A stretch of DNA of 64,000 nucleotides from Gari tellinella (Eukaryota > Mollusca > Bivalvia > Cardiida > Psammobiidae), in assembly GCA_922989275.2 (NCBI GenBank), contig OV277859.1, positions 85,556,198 through 85,620,197 of the forward strand, in the 5' to 3' direction. Of this stretch, positions 46,201-58,200 are shown piece by piece. Each line of letters starts with the position of its first letter. Position 1 is the first letter of the stretch. The notes below the pieces were generated by a model. It had not been told where the DNA came from. It did not search any database and saw nothing but the letters and a program-made list of their open reading frames with translations. Position numbers and translations under genes: made by a program.

Positions 46201-49200
46201 TATCTAGAGCCCTGGCTTCAAGGTTATAAAGCGTTTTAGTTGAATCTGAGTGTGTTCTCAAGCATTTGATTGGTCAGACTTGAGCCTAGGCTCAAATCTG
46301 ACCAACCAAATGCTTAGGAACGAGTTTAGACTCAAGTCAAAAGCTTTATAACCTCGGAGCCTGGTGTTTTTCTTAAGGTTTCCCCCAGGTTTTCAGTTGA
46401 TTACTTGCAGGTAATTGTTTAATACAAGATGAATGTAAAACAGGATTGAAGAGAATTCTGTTTTACTATAATCATTCTATAAAGTGTGACCTGTGTTTAA
46501 CACTATCAAACGTTTTGTTCATTAACAAAGTTGTCAACAACAATAATACATCTAGCAGGGTTATATGTCTAATGATATACTGGGATGATACAACTTGACA
46601 CTTCAAACTCGGCTAACCTTTCCAGGGCTGCCATTTCTCCGGGTTTCTAGGATATCTTCGGATTTTTATCCAAGATGATGATAGCTTAAAGCAGGCTGAA
46701 AGTAAAGCAGAATGCGCCAAAAGGCGCATTCTGTTTTACTTTCAACCTGCTTTAAGTAATCAGGTTTGAAAAACAGAAAATTTGGAAATCTTGGGAGTTT
46801 TCAAGATCAAGTTATGGCAGCCCTGCCTTTCCCTTGTTGAAACACCTTTTAAGTGTTAACCTTACATGTTTTCTATTTCTCATAGAAATTATATGTCATG
46901 CTTCTAATCTACTCTGTCCTATTAAAGAGCTGTAGGAATCTATTTTTACGTCCGTACAGGTGACTGCTAAAGTAAAAAGATCAGAGAATTTCACACACAC
47001 AAAACACAGTTACAGATCCAACATCTGAAACAGAATGCACATAACACAACACAAGACAGAACAATGGGAAATGACAGCAAACATGATTAATTAAAACAGT
47101 ACATGGTCTTTAACCCATTACCTTATAAATGCACCTTTTTAGGCTTTTAATTTATTCCTCCACTTAAAAAATGTGTTCCTTTTTATTCAGTTATGAACAT
47201 GTACCATAAGTACTATTTTCTAGATCCTAGCTGATGATAGCTTAAAGCATATTTGTTACGCATTTGTATATGGACTAAACATATTCATGCACCCAAAAAA
47301 TTTGACCCCAGTGACCTTGACCTTGACCTTAGATTTAAAGCCTTGTTATATTAATATTCTGTTTTCTTTTTATCATAGGTGGAGTATGTGATTAAGTGTG
47401 ACATGTCGTCTATTCAGCGCATTATCTACAGGCACATGCAGAACAAGGGTGTTCTTCTGACTGATGGCTCAGAGAAAGAAAAGAAGGTATGTCATGTATT
47501 AACTCAACGAGCCCTAGTGAGGCATATATGCATCCTTTACCAAATGTGTACCTGTGAAGAGTACACTTGTCCTATGCAAATAGTGAAGTCCATGATCAGA
47601 GGGCTCCTGCAGGAGCCCTCTGATCAGGGACTTCACTGTTTATCATTTTGCAATTTTTACAAAAAACAACCCTAAATAGTCTAAAATGGACCAGCCTTTA
47701 TTGCAAACTGGAATTGTCCATTGGAAGTTTCAGGGGATAAAGAGTTCACTACTTTATTAATAAAAAGCAACAAGACGGTATTGCTTGGTGAATGAATCAG
47801 TATCTACCAAATAGAACAGTGTAGAATTTTTCTTTTGTCCTCTTTACTCATTCACCCTTCAAACTTTTAATGAGTAATACAAGTTTCCAGTAAAGTATAG
47901 TGGAGTTTGTACTATTTAGGGTTGTTCTTTACAGTTTAAGAAAAACACGAAACAGTCCAGACTTACTCTGTTTGCATAAGGCAAGTGTACTTTCTTCAGG
48001 TACACTGTTTGTAAATTACAAGTATACTTGCAGCTAGGTTGAATTTGATAAATGTCACTGTTGAATTGTCAATATGAAATAAATAATCTCAATCATTTTC
48101 TAGATGGTAAAATGAAACTTGTGTAAGAAATTACAGAAAAGTTTATTTGTCCTTGGTTACCAAACTGGCCGGATTTTTCGCAGGCATACAACAGGAGTTG
48201 TACAGCAATGGGGCACCATACATGTCTCAAAGACACAGTGACTAGTTTTTAGCTCACCTGAGCTAGCTCAGGGTGAGCTTTTGCAATCCTTGAATGTCCA
48301 GCGTGCGGCGTCAACAATTTTAGTGTTTACACTCTAGAGGCCACAATATTTATCCAATCTTTCTCAAACTTGCTCAGATGATATATTGCCATAAGAGTTC
48401 GGATGAGTTCATTTATGGTTGAAGTCGGACAAATAGGTCATGAGTTATCTACCTTTGAATTGCTGAAAATGCCATATTTAACAGTGTTTACACTCTAGAG
48501 GCCACAATATTTATCCAATCTTTCTAAAACTTACTCAGATTGTATATGACCATAAGAGTTCAGATGAGTTCGATTTTGGTTGAAATCGGAAAAATAGATC
48601 AAGAGTTATCTACCTTTGAACTGCTGAAAATGCCATATTTAACGGTGTTTACATTCTAGAGTTCTCAATTTTTATCCAATCTATCTCAAACTTACTCAGA
48701 TTGTATATGACTATAAGAGTTCAGTAGAGTTTGATTGTGGTTGAAATCAGTTTAATAGGTCGAGAGTTATCTACCTTTGAACTGCTGAAAATGCCATATT
48801 TAAGGGTGTTTACACTCTAGAGGTCACAAATTTTATCCAATCTTTCTCAAACTTACCCAGATTGGATATTACCATAAGACTTTGGATGAGTTTAATTATG
48901 GTTGTAATCTGATCAATAGGTCAAGAGTTATCTACCTTTGAATCGCTGAAAATGATATATTTAACAGTGTTTACGGTCTAGAGGCCACAATATTTATCGA
49001 AGCTCTCTCAAACTTGCCATGATTGTATATGACCATATGAGTTCGAAAAAGTGTGATTATGGTTGAAATCGGACAAATAGATCAAGAGTTATATACCTTT
49101 GAATTGCTGAAAATGCCATATTTTACAGTGTTTACACTCTTGCAACTACAGTTTTCAATGGATTTTGATTATACTTGTACACAAAGTATATAGCTATATG

Positions 49201-52200
49201 TTCTCTAAGCAGTGCAATTATTGTTGAAATCTAATCACTGTGGCAATAGTTACCTGCCCATGATATACTTTGAAATGCTAGAAAAAGGCTTCATTTCAGT
49301 ATTGTTTAGGCTCTAGTTTTCTGCTTTTGATGTACTCGAGTAGACTAGAGTAGAGTAGAGACTAGAGTAGGTCGACAAACTTGAATGGATTTAGAATAAA
49401 ACGGGTGAAATTCAAAGGTAAAGCTATCAGGCTTCATTACAAATGGTGAGCGATATCAGGGCCTTCATGCCCTCTTGTTAATATTTTTAACATTCCTCAC
49501 GTGTGTTTATTTCCAGGGTAAGGGTGGAGCCAAGATTCTGATGAACACTATCATGCAGCTGAGGAAGATCTGTAATCACCCATTTATGTTCCAACACATT
49601 GAAGAAGCTGTAGCTGAGGGATCTCCAGTCAATACAGTCACTGGGTAAACACACCTCTTCTACTTCTTATAATTTTTGTTCCAATTGTCCAGTATAATCC
49701 ATATGCATTCAGATGTTATATCCTGATAGAAAATCAGTGTTTGAATTTGCAAAAATTGTCTATACCTCAATACTTGTAACAACTAGAAAAAAGTTTATGA
49801 TCTGATAAGAGCTGTCTGCATTACTTTGTTTTTCTTTATTAAGTCATCTCCTTAAGGCACATTCTACTTTACTTTCAGCCTGCTTTAAGCTACAATCTGC
49901 AATAATATAGAATATATTTCTTTCAATACATATTCCTAACTGCATAAGTTAAAACTATTTTCTTAAGTGGAGGAATAAATTAAAGGCGTAAAAAGGCGAA
50001 TCCAGCATTCTAATGGTTAAATATTGTAGTTCTGTCTGTACTGTTAGATCGTTGCAGTTAAAAATCAATATTATTACATTGCATATTCTCTTTCTTTGCT
50101 TACAGACCCGACTTGTACAGAGTCTCAGGCAAGTTTGAACTCCTAGACCGAGTTTTGCCTAAACTCAAGTCCCAGAAACACAAGGTGCTCTTGTTCAGTC
50201 AGATGACCTCGCTACTCAGCATTCTTGAAGACTACCTCCTGTTCCGTGGCTACCGATACCTTAGACTGGATGGCACAACAAAGGCCGAGGACAGAGGAGA
50301 GCTACTTACCATGTTCAACAAGGAGGACGCCCCATACTTTATATTTATCCTCAGTACCAGGGCAGGTGGTCTAGGATTGAATCTGCAGACTGCTGACACC
50401 GTCGTTATCTTTGATTCCGACTGGAACCCTCATCAGGTATGACCGGATTTTCTTTTCAAAAGTTCAATTAACTCTTTAAACACCATAGATCTGTTTCAAA
50501 TATACTCATTACATTTGGAAACATTGTATACCCAGATCAGAGGGTTTGTATCGGATCCCTCTGATCAGGGTCTACACTGTTTGCTAATTTAGATCAGTAT
50601 TTATTACACTACCCAGAATTCCAAGTAGATTGGTTCATGTTTTTGTAACTAAAAAGATCCACAAGGGAACATGATAACCCACAAGAGTTTCTTAGTGTTG
50701 AAAGAGTTTTCAGTGGGAATGCTGTAACTAATGTTGTTAGAAATTGTGGCCCAACACCCTTATAATAATACAATAAAATGCCCTTTTGCTCTTATATTTG
50801 TATTTGGTTAAACTTTGAAATATTTTAACTATGCTATATGATAAACATTTCCAAAGTAGTTGTAATTTTTTAACAATATTTTATAGAGATTTCATATTTG
50901 TACCCCATTCAAGCAGCAGTTGAGCTCTGTACAAAGGTTATGCCTAAGGTCAAGGTCATTTAGAGGTCAAATAGGCTGAATGAATATATTTCAGTGACAA
51001 AACACTTGGAGGGCATTTGTCAGGTACTGTGACACAGTTCTTGTTTTAGCGGTCGTAATGGAGAGATATGTACTATAGTTGTCATCATGTTTTATTTCTC
51101 TACTGCTCATTTGGAAATACCCATTTCATGATTGAATAAGATTTATTCCATGAAATTTTGTTGCCAACATTTTCACAAATATCATAGTTTTAGAAACCAA
51201 ATAAGTCTGACAATCAATTTTATTGTTGTTAGATTCCAGGATTAAATGAGGATTTCAACCATGAACTTTTTGAAACTACAGTAAAACCTCGCTATTACGA
51301 CCACTATAACAAAGGATAATTGATTGTATAAAAGGCAGGTGACAGCTTAAAGCAAGGTGACAGTCAAACAGAAAGCTCCTACAGGAGCTTTCTGTTTTAC
51401 TGTCACCTTGCTTTAAGCGGTCACCTATCGTAAACACCTTAATAATTAACAAAATAGTGGTCGTAATAGCGAGGTCTTAGTGTAGTTATATCTGTTACGA
51501 TGAGCACAATCAAGTTTTTAAAATAGATTTATAATTGTGATAATAAAAAATTGAAAGTGAATTACAGTAAAACCTCTCTAATACGACCACTAAATTTTGT
51601 TACTTATTGGGAGTTTAAGTCAGGTGACTGCTTAAAGCAAGGTGACAGTGAAACAGAAAACCCCTTTAGGAGCTTTCTGTTTTACTGTCACCTTGCTTAA
51701 AGCTGTCACATGTCTTTTATTCAATCAATTAGCCTTCGTTTTAGTGGGCGTAATAAAGAGGTTTAATTGAACATTCATTTATCTTGTAGGACTTGCAAGC
51801 CCAAGATCGTGCCCATCGTATTGGTCAGACCAATGAAGTGAGAGTGTTACGTCTGTGTACCGTGAAGAGTGTCGAGGAGCGTATCCTTGCTGCAGCCAGA
51901 TTCAAACTGAATGTTGATGAGAAGGTTATCCAGGCTGGTATGTTTGATCAGAAGTCGACAGGTTCAGAGCGACAAATGTTCCTGAGAAATCTACTGCAGC
52001 AGGATGCAGAGTGTGACGAGGTGGGTGCTTTCAGTGAAATTAAGGCTTGTTCTATCTTAAAGATACAGCCAAACTTGGATATATCTCTATTTATCTTAAC
52101 CCATTACTCAATTTCTATGCCCCGCATGACTTAGTTTAACCTTTTACTCAATAGCCTGTTTTTAATTTTGAAAATAGGTGACTACTTAAAGCAGGTTGAA

Positions 52201-55200
52201 AGTAAAGCAGAATGTGCCACTCGTCATTTACAAACAGTGTGCCTGTGAGGATTACACTTGTCCTATGCAAACAGTGTAGACCCTGAAGGAGCCCTCTGAT
52301 CAGGGTTTACACTGTTTGTCATTTTGATAAATATTGTTAAAATCAACCCTTAATAGTAAAAAATTGACTAGACTTTATTAGGGCCCCACCGAGTGGTGGG
52401 TGCCCTATAGTCAGTCGGTCTGTCTGTCTGTCTGTCAGTCAGTCAGTCAGTCAGGTCACACTTTTTCTTGTCCGCTCTCTAACTCGAGTAATTTTAATCC
52501 AATCTTCACCTTACTTGCTGAAAATGTGTATTGGTATAAAATCTAGGCCAAGTTCGATAATTACCCAAATCGCATAACACGTGAAGGAGTAATTGCCCTT
52601 GATTTATTAAAAATTGACTGTTTCAGCCCTGTCCGCTCTCTAACTCCATTAGTTTTTACCCAATCTTCACCAAACTTTATGAAAATGTGTATTAGTATAA
52701 ACTCTAGTCCAAGTTCGATAATTACCCAAATCGCATAATGCATGTTATTGCCCTTGAATTAATAAAAAATGGCTGTTTCAGCCTTGTCCGCTCTCTAACT
52801 CGAGTAGTTTTTATCACATCTTCACCAAACTTTATGAAAATGTTAATTGGTATAAACTCAAGGCCTGGTTTGATAAATACTCAAATCTCATAAGGCATGT
52901 TGGAGTTATTGCCCTTGAATTATTAAAAAATGGTTGTTTCAGGCTTGTCCGCTCTCTAACTCGAGTAGTTTTTATCCAATCTTCACCAAACTTTATGAAA
53001 ATGTGTATTAGTATAAAATCTAGGCCAAGTTCGATAATTACCCAAATTGCATAAGGCATGTTGGAGTTATTGCCCTTGAATTATTAAAAAATGGCTGTTC
53101 CAGTTCTCTCAATTATTGTATTTCATTCATTTATCTGCTAGGAGAATGGGTTGTGTTATCTGGTTAAAAAACTCGTCCTGCGGACTCGTTTTTAACCAGA
53201 TAACAACCCATTCTTGTGATATATTTTTCATATCAATCCAAAGGAATTGATTATCCTCTATTTAGTGGTTGTAACAGAGAGCTTCTATAGGGGGAAGGGT
53301 TAACCCTTAGCCCGCCAAATAAATTGTCGTCTGCTATATTTCTCGTCTGCTTCAAGTTTCAAAGTGCTTCAAAGTTGCTCAAAATTGCTGAAAATGTTGT
53401 CCAAGTGTCAAACAGCTTGGATCCGGATGAGACGCTGAGTTACTCGGCGTCTCATCCGGATCCAAGCTGTTTGCATATGGAGCTATAGTTGTGAGTGGCA
53501 GGCTAAGGGTTAAAGAAGATGATTGTAGAACGACTGTACTGTATGATTATTTTATTGTGGCAGGAGGAGGATGAAGTTCCTGATGACGAGACCATCAACC
53601 AGATGTTGGCAAGATCAGAGGAGGAGTTCAACATCTACCAGGTTAACACATCCAGATAACAGCGCGTAAACTGAACAAATCTAACATTTTCTCATTCATT
53701 TTTGCACCAAATCCTATGGTGTTGCTACTCATTAGAATTGTTGTGAAACATCATAGGGACATCATAGAGTTTAAGGCAGATATAATTTTTATGCCCCGGG
53801 TTACCTGGCATCTGATCTGGCTAAAAACTGTTTGCAATAGAAATAATAGTTTTAGTGTTAACGCGTTTATTGGGAAAGAATAAAGTTTTCTCCATTGTAT
53901 GTACTTCCAAACAGTTCCTGGAGGAACCCTCTGACCAGGGGCTGCACTGGTTGTCATATGTTTTGGAAAACATTTCTCTAGAGTCCAAGTAAACTTGTCA
54001 TTTATTTGTAATTTGGAGAGTTCATTTGTAAACTCAGCTGTGTAAGGATTAACTCTTTCCACATTAAGTAACACTTTTGGGTTATTAGGTTCCCTTGTGG
54101 ATCATTTTAGTTACCAAAACATGAACCAGTCTACGTGGAATTCTGGGTAGTTTAATAAATGCTGGTCTGAATTAACAAACAGTGTAGACCGAGATCAGAA
54201 GGCTCCTATAGGAGTCCTCTGATGTGGGTCTACACTGTTTGCTAATGTAATGAGTATATTTTAAACAGGTCCATGGTGTTGAAAGACATTTCATTCATAG
54301 TTTTTACACTGTTGTTGACAGTGTTTTATCAACTCATTATCCCCTGAAACTTCCAGTGGACAATTCCAATTTGCAATAAAGGCTGGTCCATTTTAGACTT
54401 TTTAAATTGCAAAATGCCAAACAGTGAAGTTCCTGATCAGAGGGCTCCTGTTTGCATAGGACAAGTGTACTCTACACAGGTATACAATTGGTAAAGCAGC
54501 AACCTGAATAGACACGGGTAGGGCCAGAAAATGGGTCATTGTTAGGCAAAAGATGAAGCCAGGTTCTGATGTATGTTTCAGTAGCCGATATCTGGTCCTG
54601 TACTATCACTTGTTAGTTTTCATTGAAATAAGCTTTTTAGTATGTCATTACTCGATGATGGTATTTAACCCTTTCCCCAATAGAAGCGACTTTTAGCGAA
54701 TTTGATTTATTCCTCCGCTGAAGAAAATAGTTCCAAATTATACAGTCATGAATATAATTCATAAGAATCATTATCAGTTTCCTTGCAGATTATAGCTTAA
54801 AGCAGGCTGAAAGTAAAGCAGAATGTGCCTTAAAGCACATTCTGCTTTACTTTCAACCTGCTTTAAGTAGCCACATATCTTCAAAACTAGAAACAGGCTA
54901 TGGGGTAAAGGGTTAAGACAGGTTGTTGATCAGAGTTTGTTGAAAGTAAGCAAGGACTTTCTGCTTTACATTCATCCTGCTTTAAGCAGTCACTTACTTG
55001 AAATATTTGCTGCAGAGGAAAAAAATTTTTTAAAAAAATTGACAGGTAATCACATAGATAAAGAATTAACATTTTTTAGCTATTATGAGCAGAAATGCGG
55101 TCTTTAAACAGTTATCTGTTTAATGAAAAGTGTAATGCAGAAAGTTCCTGTAAGAGGTTTCTGCAATACTTTTCTTCTGCATTGAACAGCTAGATGTATT

Positions 55201-58200
55201 TAGTGGTTGTAATATTTCTTCATAAAGTGAAGTTCAACAATGAATTGCAGGTAGCTAAGGTAAATAACCATAGTCATATTGATTTTAGAAAATGGATATG
55301 GAGAGACGACGTGAAGAAGCCAAGCAAGTGCCCCGTAAACCAAGGCTGATGGAAGAATCAGAACTGCCACCATGGATCATTAAAAATGAAGCAGAGGTGA
55401 GAAGTGTGCAACATACTGTACTATCAAACATGCCATCAACTAGTTTTATAACCCACTACTCCATAAATACACAGTTCTACGCCTTTAATTTATTCCTCTA
55501 TATCCAAGCAGATGAAAGCCTAAAGAAGACCAAAAGTAAAGCAGAATGGGCATTCTGCTTTACTTTAAACCTTCTTTAAGTGGACACCTTTCTTCAAAAC
55601 TAGAAACAGGCTTTTGAGTGAAGAGAAAGGTAACACTATACTGACAAATTACATATAACTAATAATGATAATAATGATAATGATTATAATTTGTGTTGAA
55701 ATGCAATATTGAGGTACAGGAGTTGTTTTTTTCTGGTGTTACAACAAGGCTCCAGATAAGGGGGAGTAATCTGAATAAATCGAACATTTTCTCACTCATA
55801 AAGCACCAAATGCTATAGTGTTACTACTCATTAGAATCGTCTCTTTGAGACGATTCTAATGAGTAGTGACACCATATGGTTTAAAGCAGAAATAAAGATT
55901 TTAGTTTTTGAAATACTCTCCTTATCTGGAGCCCTGGGTGTATTTATGTTATTCCATCATTCCTAATTAGTTATTGGATCTGGGTTTAGAATTAATGCTT
56001 TTTATGGTTTCAGTAATTTCTATATAACTTTACTGTTGATACCTTTTGCAAACAGTTTTGTGGGGCCTAATTTGTGGGGCCTAATTTGGAACCTAACTGT
56101 TGGCTACTTAGATTCAATTTCTGCAAAGTTGATATTGACAATAATGTGTTTACTTCAACGTCAGAACTGACAAAAACCAGCTAAGCATGCAAAGAGTTAA
56201 AATATTGCTGTCTTGTGAATTCCTGTCATTAGGTGTGTTGTCCGTTAGTTGTATGGTGTTTGTCAGTTTTATTGTCATTTTTATTTTAGCATTTCTATGG
56301 ATGCATTCATAACAGAATTAACCCATTTCCCTAGTTCTTGTTTTCAGTATGGAAGGAATATGTTTGCTTAAAGCAGGCTGAGAGTAAAGCAGAATGCCCC
56401 TTATGGAACATTCTGCTTGACTTTCAACCTGCTTTGAGCTACTATCTTCTAGGATATAAGAACTAATTTTAATATTGAATATTCATATGACTTCATCAGA
56501 GCTCCAGACAAGGGGAGTATTTCGCAAACTAAAATCTTTTTTTGTGCTTTAAACCCTATGGTGTTACTACAATTCTAATGAGTAGTTACGCCATAGGTTT
56601 TGATGCTGACAAAAGTGAGACAATTTTGGATTTGTTTAGTTTACTCCCTCTTATCTGTAGCTCTGCGTCATTTTAGGTGGAAAAACTTACAGTAGAAGAG
56701 GAAGAGGAGAAGATGTTTGGACGAGGATCAAGACAGAGGAAAGAGGTGGACTACTCCGATTCCCTTACAGAGAAACAGTGGCTGAGGGTGAGTAATAACT
56801 CTTCACATCTACCTGTAGCATACCTGAGTAAACAATCAGGGGCCCGTTTCAAAACACTTCGTATAACAAATTTCAAGACGATTTCAAAGAGATGTCACAA
56901 GACAGGATTAGATAGAGAAATCAGAAATTAAATGTATGTTAAAGTTTTGACTTAAGAACGTTTTTGTCGTACATTGTTTTATGAAACGGGCCCCAAAATT
57001 TGTATAAATGGGCACTTTTCAAAAAAGCATAGGGCCTTATTTTATTTATCTGGTTTAACCTTGTAGTCCATAGCCTGTTTCTAGTTTTGAAGACACTTAA
57101 AGCAGGTTAAAAGTAAAGCAGAATGCACCTTAAGGGGCATTCTGCTTTACTTTCAGCCTGTTTTAAGCTACCTTCTGCTAGAATTTAAAAATTAATTCTT
57201 ATGAAACATATTTATGACTATAAATTGGAACTACTTGTTTTAGTGGAGGAATAGCTTAAATGCGCTTAAATGTGATTCTATGGTGGAAAGGGTTAAGCTG
57301 CCCCATCTTTAAATTATTTACCCCTAAACTTTTAATGGACAATTCCAATTGCAAAATAAGTCTAGTTCATTTTTGACTATTTAGGGTTGATTGTAACAAT
57401 ATATTTCAAAAAGACAAACAATGTAGACCCTGATCAGAGGCATCCTTAAGGAGCCCTTTGATCAGGGTCTACACTGTTTGCATAGGACAAGTGTAATCCT
57501 CACAGATACATTGTTTGTAAATGACGAGTAAACTTGTCGCTAGGGTTGAATGTGTAAGACAAGTTTGACTTTATAGCTTACAGTGAGCTATTGCAATTGA
57601 TTGATGTTGGCTGCCTGCCAATAGTTGGATTTTAGTAAAAACCTTCCACACCCTTAATATTCGTTCTCATGATTCTAATCTGTACTGAAGAATGCCATAG
57701 ACAAAACAGATCACTTCTTTATGTGAGCTGAAAATTCTGTCGTACTTTCAGACTGCTTAAATACCACCTGTCTTAACCCATTACCCCATAAGATCACATG
57801 TCTTAAGACTTAAACAATGGAAAATCTATGTAGGAAAGTTCTGGATCACTAGACCAATTTTTACCAAATTAGTGGGAATGTGTATTAGGTGTCTCTTCAT
57901 TAGCTATTGCAGGAATTTTATTTTATAAAAAAAATTATGCTTTCTATGGCCACTATTACAAAAACTTTTCCGCAATATTCTCTACAATCTTACATATTTA
58001 ATTTGTAGCATTATCAAGTTTCTGCACGAAATTAGTCCAAAACATACCATTAAATTTCAGGTACTATTTAATCACTAATCTCTTGGCATTATTAAGATTT
58101 TAATAATACTAAATGATTGAATAACAGGGCTGAAGATAAGAGGAGTAAAACTGAACAAATCAAACTTTTTCTCACTCATATCAGCACCAACTCCTATGGT

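Noticed and set aside
52561..53059. Two similar minus-strand frames ([24 protein letters not shown])
   Set aside because: Derived from the 145-bp tandem units of the repeat at 52381; not a gene family.
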